The notes beneath the pieces were generated by a model that was not told the origin of the DNA, ran no database searches, and saw nothing but the letters and a program-made list of their open reading frames with translations. Shown here piece by piece: positions 1 to 9,572 of a stretch of DNA of 58,913 bases; the stretch's first letter is position 1; every line of letters begins with the position of its first letter. The translations under genes were made by a program, and so were the position numbers. This stretch comes from a virus, in IMG/VR virus record IMGVR_UViG_3300009163_003453, positions 1 through 58,913 of that record, one strand, 5' to 3'.

Positions 1-389
1 GTAATCTTTTGGAATAAGTCTCCAGCAGCTAATCCATATCCTGTGTTAAACCATCCTGTTGCGGTAAAAACGTAGATATCTTGATTTGCTGAATCTGGAT
101 CCATCCAATAATCACCGAGTGTTGGAAATTGCCAGGGATTACCTCCTGTAATACCTCCAGAAGCAGGGGATGTATCTTGTACAAACCATTTCGTACCTGA
201 AGGTCCTTGTGATCCCTGTACTCCTATTGGTCCTTGTGGTCCAATAGGTCCTGTTGGTCCATCAATACCTCTTTGTCCTTGAGGACCTCCTCCTGCGCTT
301 AGGATCTGATCAAAGTTATAGTTGAGTTTATCAACTATTGTCGATTGATTATCTCCTTGGAGTACGTTTAATATGTTAATCTGTGGCAT
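1..389 (-). CDS. Collagen-like tail fibre or virion protein (3' part missing)
   Basis: The first 129 codons are visible; the gene reads leftward from an ATG at 387-389 and runs off the left edge. About 34 non-repetitive residues come first. Ten Gly-X-Y triplets follow (Gly35 to Gly65), then a segment with the spaced Trp, Asp and Tyr residues (GDYWMDPDS, then VYVF-like and GWF) often found after collagen stretches in phage fibres. Collagen-like triplets in phages usually form trimeric rods in fibres or capsid decoration. It lies downstream of four structural genes on the same strand, separated by a 42-base gap with a promoter-like motif, so it may also have its own transcript. The exact virion location is unknown because the C-terminal part is missing. 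Confidence 0.8.
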   Translation of the reverse strand, partial: MPQINILNVLQGDNQSTIVDKLNYNFDQILSAGGGPQGQRGIDGPTGPIGPQGPIGVQGSQGPSGTKWFVQDTSPASGGITGGNPWQFPTLGDYWMDPDSANQDIYVFTATGWFNTGYGLAAGDLFQKI

Positions 390-405
390 CTCTAGTTATA
401 GTTCT

Positions 406-415
406 ATTATATATC
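406..415 (-). promoter_or_regulatory. GATATATAAT promoter-like motif before the collagen-like gene
   Basis: Read on the minus strand the ten bases are GATATATAAT, ending 16 bases before the start codon at 389. The same or nearly the same decamer precedes other unit-leading genes in this window (23835-23844, 12708-12717, 55772-55781, 57511-57520). It lies in the short gap after the stop of the 1869-residue gene. Promoter function is inferred from recurrence and spacing only. Confidence 0.4.
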
Positions 416-431
416 AAAAATTCACTCCTCA

Positions 432-3400
432 TTAAATTTTTCCTATTTGTATAGAAAATGCTAAGGAATAATTGAAAGAAGGATCCTTAGGAATCCTAAA
501 TTCATATCTTAGCTCATTTACTTTGGTGTATCTAATATCTTGTGAAGGGTAATATCCATTTATCAATTTTTGGTAATCTTGTAAATTGCCTTCGATCGGA
601 GTAAGTGACGCAGGATTTGCTACTGGAACTTTCTTTAGATATGATCCGTTATTCTTTGCTTGAAATATAGGAATAACATTTAACCTCATATATTCAGTAA
701 AATCATCATTAACATCCGTTAATGAGCCAAATCCAAATTCAGGTATTATAAATTCATCGAAAGTTTGTTTACCCCCGTTTTCAAGGAAATATCTAGTTAT
801 CATCCTATCCATTAATAAAACACCTTTAATTTCAGTAGGAGTATTTTCCCATAATATCTCATAGTTAGGATAATTGTTGTAATTAATATCTAAAACATCC
901 TTTAAAGAATTAGGGTAAACTATCTGCTTTTGAGAATTTATAGCATCCGGTGTTTGCATTACTTTACTTCCAAAGAAAGATTTTTCTTCCTTCATACTTC
1001 TAGTTCCTGGTAAACTTGTATATGCTGAGGGTGAAGTGTATTGTCTATAAAATCCTGGGTCCCAAGAGCTTTCAAATAAGGAAAGATCCCTCTTGTCTAC
1101 CGGAGTTTCGTTTATTAAGTTATAAATCGGATTGTAAGGAGAATCTTTTCCTATTCCGTATATCCATTGATTTGAATATTTATAATAGTTTACATTTTTA
1201 ACCTTACCAAAACCATCTCTATAAGGTCCAAATGAACAGTAAGAATATTCTATAGAATCTATAGACTTAATAGCATTTCCCATGTATTTGTCTCCATTAG
1301 AAACATAATAAACAGTAGATGGTAGATCATAAGGAACGTCAAACTGAACATATGATCCAGGAGTTCCCGGAGTTCCAAAAAGAGTATATCCCTGTGTAAT
1401 TCCATCATTTGAAAGGTTATCTCCTATATTGCTTTCTGAGAAGTATATTTGATTACCTAAATTAGATGAATCACTAAGATTAAAATAATATGTTATTCCT
1501 TTTACTAGAGTTATTTTATTTTGTATTACCCCGTTTATTTCGTAACAATGTGTTGATCCTAGATCATAATTAATAGAAGATACTTGCTTATCTACTACTT
1601 TAACAACGAAAGTATAGTAATCAGGTACAGTCCATAAAGGTCCGTCATATTTGACATTTTCAAATTTTAGTATCTCTCTAAAGCTAGGAACATATTCTCC
1701 ACTATATCTATAAAGTTCTGTTTGACCAGCAACTTCAGAAACACTATATCCCACATTAGATCCTGAAAATTCTTGAGGCTTATTTTTTACCTCATCCGTT
1801 ACTAATATAGTATTTTGCTCAAAAGCAGATGGCTGTAAAAATTCAATAACAAACTGATCATTTAATAAATCAGTGGTCTTAGTAGTTTCGTTCCAAACAT
1901 AGGATTTATATTCTATGTAAGGATATCCTGTATTTACCCAATATGATAAATTAGCGAAAGATATTTTTTCCAGTATCTTACTCCAATATCCTTTTCCACC
2001 TTCTCTTTGATATACAGGTATATTAGAAACTGTATTATAATTAGCAAGAGTAGGTACATTTAAAGGTCCAGGTAATCCTATGTCATTAAAATTAAAGAAG
2101 TAGAATGTATCTGTGTTAGTAAAGTTTATAAAATTCTGGCCTACTCCAGTAGGGAATGGTAATGTGTATCCTCCAGTTGTACCCGTAACCCCTACTAATC
2201 CATAAAAAGATCCAGGACCTATAGAACTACCAGAGGTAGGAACAGCAGAAGGAAGATATGTAAAATTAATTTCATCTCTTAAATCTGATTCGTATTCCGC
2301 GTTATTTATAGAATATATTATTCCTTGCTGCCCAGCAGTACTATTATTTACAGCAGAGAATAATCCCTGCTGATTAGGTACAGATGTAACATTTAATGCT
2401 GAAGATAATTTAATATCACCAACCTTAGGTAATTCTATGAAAGAGCTAGGAAGCCACGATGGTGATGATGTTATTGGTGATAATTGTTTATCTAATTTAT
2501 CTTTTAAAGAATATAGTAAAAAATAATCGAGATCAAGGTATTGTTTATCCGGACTAATCTCTTCAAAATTTAAAGCTCTCATATCATCTATGAGTACCTT
2601 AACTACAAATGTTATATTTTTAAAAGTACGATTCTCTACTATCTCTATTTTAATAGGAGCTTGTATTTCGTTCTTTATGTTTTCAACAGGTATAATAACA
2701 CATGAGAATTTATAGTTTTCGTAAAATCTATCATCGTTCACATATTTTATAGATTCACCTTGTGCATAATCAGTAAAAGTTCTTTTTATTCTAGCTTTAG
2801 CTCCTCTAAATATTGTTTCTGAAAATCCATTTCCTGAATTAAAATTGAAAACTGTATATCTCTCGGTTAAATCTATGTTTTCTATAGTATTACTACCTGT
2901 ATAGTAATTAACAAAGTCCTCCCCTTCTATAGAAAAGTAATCCAAGAAATAATCTTTCAATGAGGGATTGCCGTCATAGATGTTATTTAGATTTATTTCT
3001 CCAGCTAAATAGCTTTTATCTTTATGTAAATTTTCCTCTGGTAAAGAGTAAGGTGGCTTTTGTAATTGATACCATTCGTGAGTAAAATACTGAGGATCTT
3101 GAGTTCTTCTAAAAAAGCTAGGAGAAAAATTAAGAGGACTAAAAGCCACGTTTGAGTTCAGCCTATATCCATTACCTCTAATATCTGTTCCCCCTCTGTA
3201 AACCCATTTAGTAATATATGGACTTACTCTACTATTTATAGCATAATCTGGATTATAATTATCTTGAGTGTAATCATACTCAGAATCAAGTTTACCAAAA
3301 TTTAACTGCTGATATTTTGTATCTATGCCTATTTGATTGTTAATAAATTTAAGAGCTTGTATTCCGTAAAATCCAGGGAAAGCATCTAGGTCAGGATAGA

Positions 3401-6041
3401 AAGCATTATCAAAATTAGAAACTGTTACTCCTGATGTGATATTACCTCTAGAATTTAGGGTAGGGAAAACATTAGATTCAGCTCCAGTTGATGAAGTTAT
3501 AAGTGTATATGAATCAGCACCAGCAACACCTTCAAAAAAAGTAGGTCCTGATATTGAGCTATAAATATCATATGATATTTCTGTCCCAGAAGAAACAAAG
3601 TAAGATTTTCCTGGGATTATTTTAGTAACTCCCTCCGGCTGAATATCTAAATATTTATAATATTCTTGTGTTGGAGTATAACCATATTGGCTAGACCAGA
3701 AGTCCATATCAAGTTCTCTTAATCCATAGAAAGAAAAAATACCTAATTTAACATCAAAAGTATTAAAGGCTGATATCTTACTTGAAGAACCAAATGAAAC
3801 ACTTTCAGTAAAATTAGCAATTTCTAAAGTAGCATGCGTTTCAAAATCCTTAAGTCCTATAATTTTTCCATTCTCGTCTTTTGCATATTGATCTATAAAT
3901 CTATATTTTCCTACTACTACAGAAGCTGACTTATTTGAATATTCGGGAAGTCCACTGTAAGTATCAGTTGATGTATTTCTTACAGTCTCTATAAAAGTTT
4001 TACCAACTTCGATCTTGTTAGCATCGTCAATTTTTACTTTAACTCTTGTATTAGAATAGTTAGATCCTCCCAAGAATGATTGTCTTCTATTTATATCACA
4101 TACATCCTTCTCGTTAATAAAAACTATACCTCTCCTTGAGTTAGGCATTCTTTGAGAATTAGTAAAACTTTGGAAAAAATCTAAATAGTATTTAGTATTT
4201 TCTTGTGTTCCCGTTGCTCTTGTTCTTATTACTAGCTCATCACCGCTATTAAAAGCTTCAAACGAATTGTAGTTAAAACTATTAAATACACCAGATAAAG
4301 ATTTAGCTACCTCTTCTGGTGTACCGGCTGGATTATAATAATAAGCTCCGTCCTGAGAATAATAGCTGCCAGGTACCCATTCATCTACAACAGAAGATAA
4401 ATCAGATGCCTTTATTAAGTCATATTTACCGCCAGGATTACCATAAAATCCTAATGGATTATAGAAAACAAAACAATCTTCATAACTCGAAACTAAACTT
4501 TGTCCTATTCTTATTACTGAATATCCTCTACCTTTATCCCCAGTAGTTGCCCCTGTATATTGTTTCTTTGTGTCGTCGTCTTTCCCTGTAAGAAGAGAAA
4601 TGTCTATAGCAGTATCCTGTATAACTATTTCATTTTCAGTGCCATTTAATCCGTAATCTGATCCATTAGATTGGGGAGATACAGAATAGCTATCAGATCT
4701 TTTTAAAGAATGGAAGTCTCCATTTTTATCCTTTATCCAAAATAATTTAGTTGATTCTAAAACATTTACATCATAAGAGCTAGGTAAAACGCCCGAGATA
4801 TAGTTAGGATCCGCGTAAAGCCTAACACCGTTATCGTTGTATTGGTAGTATTTAGTATCTTGGTAAAAATATCCCTTATCATTTCTTTGGGGTACTGGTG
4901 TATTACCAGAATTTCCTAAGCTTTTATATAAAGCATCTCCATCAAGTTTAAAGCTAGCCATTTCAGCAGCATTGACATAAAGACCAAAGTATCTATTGAT
5001 TGTATAATCTTTAGCCTCTATGTCACTAAATAGAAATTCTAGGTTTAGTAATTTACAGCTTATTATACCATTAGATCTAAATCCATTAGTTATAAAATCT
5101 TCAAAAGCTATCTGTGTTTCCGGATTTTGATAATAGTCTAAAAGGTAATCTCCTTTTTTATCAAAAACCCCAGATTGATAATTTACTCCATTAAATGTTG
5201 TAAGCTGTCCCTCCTCAAATCTAACATCGATTAAGCTTTCGCTAAATCCTGAGGCATTTTTTATTTTTCTTAAATACTTACCTATATTAGAATTTTCAGT
5301 TAAATCAAAAGTTGCAACTGCTGTTGATTTTGGTAATATCTTATCATAGAAATGATCCGAAGAATTCTCTACGTTTGATAAATTATACAAAGGATCAAGT
5401 AATATAACTGATCCCTGTCCTTGTACAATAGTAAATGTTGATACAGTAGCAGTAAAAACTTGGCCGTCTGTATAAGTAGATGACCCGCTAGATACCTGAT
5501 AAGGAATATATCCTACAGAATTAACATTAACTGTTGGATCCTGTAGTACTTTATAATTTTTACCAACTTCCAATATTGTTACTGGTACCTGGTACGAGTA
5601 ATCTATTGGATCATTAACTTTAAATATTACAAAATAATCAGGAATATCATTACCTAGCCACAATGGTGAAAGATAAGAAAAATCCTCAGGATAACTATCA
5701 GATATCAAAGGACTAACTCCAGAGCTATAAGTAAAATTATAAACCGATGAAAGATCGTTTAACTGATTCTGTACAGGAGAATCCTCTCCAACTAATCCAA
5801 AAACGAATTGAGATGGGGTTTTGCCTTTATCAAAGAAATTATATAGATCTTTATCAAAAGTTGAATCGGTTGTAATTCTAAATGCCTTATAGGCACGATT
5901 TGACATCTCGGGATTTGAATCTATGGAATTTAACCATATATCGCTATTGGAATCTACTGTGATTTTTACATTCCCAGATATTCTTGGGTTTGCTCTCAGT
6001 ACTCCAAAAGAAGCTGTTTGTTTTGTTATCTTCCTTGCCAA
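432..6041 (-). CDS. Very large virion (tail/baseplate) protein with cupredoxin-like domain
   Basis: This 1869-residue protein has no signal peptide or membrane segment and is rich in Tyr, Asn, Ser and Gly, as large phage tail proteins often are. Residues about 118-142 contain a motif with PEDFSYLSPLWLG followed by DYFVIFKV, which looks like a conserved core. Residues about 1495-1590 resemble the small cupredoxin-like beta domain seen in marine myovirus tail proteins: a VKGITYYFNLSD strand, a GTPGTPGSYVQF turn and a VYYVSNGDKYMGNAI end. The gene is the fourth of five structural genes read leftward from 12690, 9 bases after its upstream neighbour. A role at the baseplate periphery or in fibre attachment is inferred from size and position. 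I could not match it to a named T4 protein. Confidence 0.75.
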   Translation of the reverse strand: MARKITKQTASFGVLRANPRISGNVKITVDSNSDIWLNSIDSNPEMSNRAYKAFRITTDSTFDKDLYNFFDKGKTPSQFVFGLVGEDSPVQNQLNDLSSVYNFTYSSGVSPLISDSYPEDFSYLSPLWLGNDIPDYFVIFKVNDPIDYSYQVPVTILEVGKNYKVLQDPTVNVNSVGYIPYQVSSGSSTYTDGQVFTATVSTFTIVQGQGSVILLDPLYNLSNVENSSDHFYDKILPKSTAVATFDLTENSNIGKYLRKIKNASGFSESLIDVRFEEGQLTTFNGVNYQSGVFDKKGDYLLDYYQNPETQIAFEDFITNGFRSNGIISCKLLNLEFLFSDIEAKDYTINRYFGLYVNAAEMASFKLDGDALYKSLGNSGNTPVPQRNDKGYFYQDTKYYQYNDNGVRLYADPNYISGVLPSSYDVNVLESTKLFWIKDKNGDFHSLKRSDSYSVSPQSNGSDYGLNGTENEIVIQDTAIDISLLTGKDDDTKKQYTGATTGDKGRGYSVIRIGQSLVSSYEDCFVFYNPLGFYGNPGGKYDLIKASDLSSVVDEWVPGSYYSQDGAYYYNPAGTPEEVAKSLSGVFNSFNYNSFEAFNSGDELVIRTRATGTQENTKYYLDFFQSFTNSQRMPNSRRGIVFINEKDVCDINRRQSFLGGSNYSNTRVKVKIDDANKIEVGKTFIETVRNTSTDTYSGLPEYSNKSASVVVGKYRFIDQYAKDENGKIIGLKDFETHATLEIANFTESVSFGSSSKISAFNTFDVKLGIFSFYGLRELDMDFWSSQYGYTPTQEYYKYLDIQPEGVTKIIPGKSYFVSSGTEISYDIYSSISGPTFFEGVAGADSYTLITSSTGAESNVFPTLNSRGNITSGVTVSNFDNAFYPDLDAFPGFYGIQALKFINNQIGIDTKYQQLNFGKLDSEYDYTQDNYNPDYAINSRVSPYITKWVYRGGTDIRGNGYRLNSNVAFSPLNFSPSFFRRTQDPQYFTHEWYQLQKPPYSLPEENLHKDKSYLAGEINLNNIYDGNPSLKDYFLDYFSIEGEDFVNYYTGSNTIENIDLTERYTVFNFNSGNGFSETIFRGAKARIKRTFTDYAQGESIKYVNDDRFYENYKFSCVIIPVENIKNEIQAPIKIEIVENRTFKNITFVVKVLIDDMRALNFEEISPDKQYLDLDYFLLYSLKDKLDKQLSPITSSPSWLPSSFIELPKVGDIKLSSALNVTSVPNQQGLFSAVNNSTAGQQGIIYSINNAEYESDLRDEINFTYLPSAVPTSGSSIGPGSFYGLVGVTGTTGGYTLPFPTGVGQNFINFTNTDTFYFFNFNDIGLPGPLNVPTLANYNTVSNIPVYQREGGKGYWSKILEKISFANLSYWVNTGYPYIEYKSYVWNETTKTTDLLNDQFVIEFLQPSAFEQNTILVTDEVKNKPQEFSGSNVGYSVSEVAGQTELYRYSGEYVPSFREILKFENVKYDGPLWTVPDYYTFVVKVVDKQVSSINYDLGSTHCYEINGVIQNKITLVKGITYYFNLSDSSNLGNQIYFSESNIGDNLSNDGITQGYTLFGTPGTPGSYVQFDVPYDLPSTVYYVSNGDKYMGNAIKSIDSIEYSYCSFGPYRDGFGKVKNVNYYKYSNQWIYGIGKDSPYNPIYNLINETPVDKRDLSLFESSWDPGFYRQYTSPSAYTSLPGTRSMKEEKSFFGSKVMQTPDAINSQKQIVYPNSLKDVLDINYNNYPNYEILWENTPTEIKGVLLMDRMITRYFLENGGKQTFDEFIIPEFGFGSLTDVNDDFTEYMRLNVIPIFQAKNNGSYLKKVPVANPASLTPIEGNLQDYQKLINGYYPSQDIRYTKVNELRYEFRIPKDPSFNYSLAFSIQIGKI

Positions 6042-6050
6042 TTTTCAATT

Positions 6051-9000
6051 TTACTTGTTAGTTATTACAGTCTGTGAATAAGCAGGAGAAACTAAAGATG
6101 TTTTAGTATAACTCCCCGTTACAAGGACGTCAAATGAAAATAGATCCTCATTCTTAACCTGTATATCTATTCCCACTTTTTTACTGTAAGTAATATTTTT
6201 AAGATTACCTGCTGATCTCCATCCCCCAATGTAGCCAAGTTTATCTTGAGCTCTCATTTGGAAAATCAAAGGAACAGTAATCGCATTTTCTTGTCCGAAA
6301 TTCAAAGTCTTTTTAGCAAGCTGTGTTGAACCTTCTATTTGTATAGCAGAATGGTCTGTAGGCGATACGAAAAGATAAGATCCACATGAATATTTACCGC
6401 ATAAATACTCATCAGAATCTATAAATCCTAATTTATTAGGATAGGCATTATCATCAACACCAAAAGAACTAGTAGAGCTTGGTGCATAATATTTCAGCTG
6501 CTGAGTTGAAAGAGTCTGTCCACTAGTGTTAACAGAAGATGTTATAGATGAATCAACTTCAAATCCTAAAGCATGTCTAAATGAAGGATAGTCCATAGGA
6601 CCCCCTGAAGTAACACTCGGTCTTTCTAATGTAGTAAATGTATTAGCAAGAGCGTCATTTATATCCGGATGTGAAATGTGTATACAGAATTCGTTAAGAT
6701 TACCATTACCATCCGGAGTAAATGTTGTATAAGTTCCTGCCCATATGTTAGTATTAGGTCCTGCTCCAGTAACAGTAGTTGTTGCTGGGTTAAAAGGCAT
6801 AATAATACCATCTTCATTTATAGGATAATTAGTACCGCTTACAGCAGATCCGTCAGAAATATTCCATCCAGTACCACTTGTTAAAGGATTAAAATATAAA
6901 TCCTCGTCAAGTCCTACACTTTTGTATCTTGGATAAATGAATTGTGAATATGCGTTTGCACTTTGATATCCTGATGCTTGTATAAAAGACCCAGGGGTAG
7001 CAGGTGTTCCGACAGGGACTGCAGCATTAGTTATACCAGATAACTGTATTGGAGTATCTCCATATTTTCTGTTATTGTTGTAATCTGCTAATCCCGAAAT
7101 TGTAGTAGGTGCTTTAACTGCCTGTCCCCCAGCTATCAAAGATGAAAGCTCTAAAGGAGTTGCTGCTTCGTTTCTTAGTTCTAAGTAATAAATAACAGTA
7201 GCAATCTTACCTTGGTTACTAGGATTTGATAAATCTATAAGCTGATCGTAATATCCCCCAAAAAGATTTACTGTACTTCCTGGATTTATCTTGTTTGTTG
7301 TGCTTCCGCTTCTGATATAAACTCCTAAAGTTCCTTTTGCTTTTGCAATTAATGCTCTTAATGATTGTAATTCATTATCAATCTGAGTTAATTTCTGGAA
7401 AAGATCTATAGCAGTTCCGGTAGCATCAAAAAATCCGGATGCTATAACAGAAGTATTGTGAGCATAGTATTTGTCCCCTGAAGTAAATGAGGTAGATAAA
7501 TGTTGATCTAATCCTTTTGCTTGTAGATCCGTCTGGATTTGAACTAAAGCTTTATCCGATTCGTTTTGACTAATATAAGCGGTGTTATCAATTTGTACAC
7601 TTAAATCGGAAGGGAATTCTACAACTGCAGAGGTTGACCATGCAGATGTTAAAGGATTAGTTGGCCATCCAGCTTCAGAAATAGATTGAACCTGAATCTC
7701 TACCTTTTCTCCTTTTGTAATCGGTATATCTAATTGGTTAATATTAACCGTATTGGCATCACTAACATCCTCCACTTTCCAAATGTAAGTACCTGTATTA
7801 GGATCATACACTTTTTTTCTTAAATCCGATACAAATTGAGTCCAGTTTGTAAATTGACCGGTTTTTTGAACACCGTCATTGTCGATATAATCTATTTGAG
7901 TTGTTCCGTTAGAATTACCAGTTAATGAAAGATATCTATATCTAACATTAAATTGTACAATATTTTGTTCTCCTGTTTTAGCATCAACAATTGGTTCAGG
8001 TATAGGCCAAAATCCTCTAACTCTATAAACAGGAGCTCTCGTTAATTCAGGAGTTGTTACAGTAAGATTATTGATATCAGTGATCGTAGTAGACAAAAGA
8101 TCAGTCCTATTCGATTTATCTTTTGTCAGTGATACTAACTTATCATTTAGTTTTTTAAACTCGGCAGTGGGAGTTTTAGCAGTAGATTTAGTAGTTAATT
8201 CGTTAAGCTGTTTTCTAGTTTGATCGATGGCTTTATCGATTGATCCTATCTCATTTTTAAGCGATGTCTTAACTTGTATCTTGTTCTTAAATTCTACGTT
8301 TTCTTTAGAATCTGTAATTTGAGAATTAATCTTAATTACTTTAAAGTTTGTTGCAGAAACAGAAGGAGCACTTGGTGTTTGTCCGTAAACTGCTGGTATT
8401 ACATTTTCTTTTGCAGAAGCTATAAATATTTTACCAAAATCAGAAACCTGAGATTTATAAAAAGAATCTAGATTTTTAACACCATCTGATGTGTTTATCT
8501 GTAATTCGTTAGACCAGAAGCAAACTCCCGGACTATAGCTACTAGAAGCTACATTAAAATTAGCATCAATAGATTTAATAAAAATAGCTTCCCTTTCGTC
8601 ATACCCAACATTAACATCAACAGCTCTATCAGATAATACGTTAGAATAAATTGTTAACGAGTTGTTCCCTATTTGTATAGCATCAAACCCAAATAATCTT
8701 TTTAATACCACGGTTTGAGAAGTAGTATCAATTGAACTAATTTCATACTTAGTACCCCCAGGAGTAATTAAAGTATCACCTTTCGTAAGAGTTCTTGAAT
8801 TGGTTGTATTAGATAGCGTGTCTGTATATCTTAAACCATTTAATTTATACTTTCTTACAGTATTTGTTGAGGTAATACCATTTTGAGTAGTTTGTGTTTC
8901 CTCGTCAAATATTCTTATAACCCCGAATGATCCAGTATAACGTATTGTTCTTAGCTCTAAATCATTTATTTGCTCATCAGTAAAGTATTGTATGCCTTGG

Positions 9001-9566
9001 CTTTGTAAAGCTGATATAAAGTCAGTATCTGTTAAATCGTTTCTTCCTTTTAAATTATTATCAAAATACTGTTTTTGTACGGTGGATTGTGTATTTGCAA
9101 TTATTCTTTTAACGAAAACTTTCTCCGAATTAACAGGTATTTGATTTTCAACATCAATAGAGATATAAAGTAAAGGATTTAAAAAAGATTCGAAAAACCA
9201 GTTATTTCTAGCTTGGAAAGTTGCTGGAACTTGTAAGCTTGTAGGGGAGGTAGGGTCTTTTAGGACTGTTGCTTGATAAATCTTAGCAACTGTACCGTCC
9301 GGCTTTCTAATATTTGCTGTGTTGTTCTCTAGACCAGATAATGCCTGAACATTTTGATCTAAGCGATTTATCTCAGATTTTAAAAATCCGTAAGAAGGAA
9401 CCTGAATGTTTTGTGACGTGTTATCGTCCATTAAGAATTCTATCTCTACCGAATCTTTAGAAGATGTCGTTACCTCATTTAGCTTATTAACTATCTCCAT
9501 AGAATTCTTTTGAATTCTTAGAAATTGAGCTATTAATGATGAGAATGAATTTTTTGTACCTGACAT
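6051..9566 (-). CDS. Large virion structural protein with coiled coils and FN3-like segment
   Basis: This 1171-residue protein starts at ATG 9566 behind an A/T-rich leader without Shine-Dalgarno. The N-terminal 60 residues look helical and charged. A strongly heptad-like, Lys/Asp/Thr-rich stretch lies at about residues 425-490, with a second short helical stretch at about 719-752. Between them (about 510-650) is a beta-rich segment ending in VEIQVQSISEAGWPTNP, which resembles the last strands of a fibronectin type III domain. The C-terminal part is again beta-rich. Spacing is 6 bases to the upstream gene and 9 to the downstream one, so the set is probably co-transcribed. It is likely a tail or baseplate component; no family name is certain. 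Confidence 0.7.
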   Translation of the reverse strand: MSGTKNSFSSLIAQFLRIQKNSMEIVNKLNEVTTSSKDSVEIEFLMDDNTSQNIQVPSYGFLKSEINRLDQNVQALSGLENNTANIRKPDGTVAKIYQATVLKDPTSPTSLQVPATFQARNNWFFESFLNPLLYISIDVENQIPVNSEKVFVKRIIANTQSTVQKQYFDNNLKGRNDLTDTDFISALQSQGIQYFTDEQINDLELRTIRYTGSFGVIRIFDEETQTTQNGITSTNTVRKYKLNGLRYTDTLSNTTNSRTLTKGDTLITPGGTKYEISSIDTTSQTVVLKRLFGFDAIQIGNNSLTIYSNVLSDRAVDVNVGYDEREAIFIKSIDANFNVASSSYSPGVCFWSNELQINTSDGVKNLDSFYKSQVSDFGKIFIASAKENVIPAVYGQTPSAPSVSATNFKVIKINSQITDSKENVEFKNKIQVKTSLKNEIGSIDKAIDQTRKQLNELTTKSTAKTPTAEFKKLNDKLVSLTKDKSNRTDLLSTTITDINNLTVTTPELTRAPVYRVRGFWPIPEPIVDAKTGEQNIVQFNVRYRYLSLTGNSNGTTQIDYIDNDGVQKTGQFTNWTQFVSDLRKKVYDPNTGTYIWKVEDVSDANTVNINQLDIPITKGEKVEIQVQSISEAGWPTNPLTSAWSTSAVVEFPSDLSVQIDNTAYISQNESDKALVQIQTDLQAKGLDQHLSTSFTSGDKYYAHNTSVIASGFFDATGTAIDLFQKLTQIDNELQSLRALIAKAKGTLGVYIRSGSTTNKINPGSTVNLFGGYYDQLIDLSNPSNQGKIATVIYYLELRNEAATPLELSSLIAGGQAVKAPTTISGLADYNNNRKYGDTPIQLSGITNAAVPVGTPATPGSFIQASGYQSANAYSQFIYPRYKSVGLDEDLYFNPLTSGTGWNISDGSAVSGTNYPINEDGIIMPFNPATTTVTGAGPNTNIWAGTYTTFTPDGNGNLNEFCIHISHPDINDALANTFTTLERPSVTSGGPMDYPSFRHALGFEVDSSITSSVNTSGQTLSTQQLKYYAPSSTSSFGVDDNAYPNKLGFIDSDEYLCGKYSCGSYLFVSPTDHSAIQIEGSTQLAKKTLNFGQENAITVPLIFQMRAQDKLGYIGGWRSAGNLKNITYSKKVGIDIQVKNEDLFSFDVLVTGSYTKTSLVSPAYSQTVITNK

Positions 9567-9572
9567 TTTATC

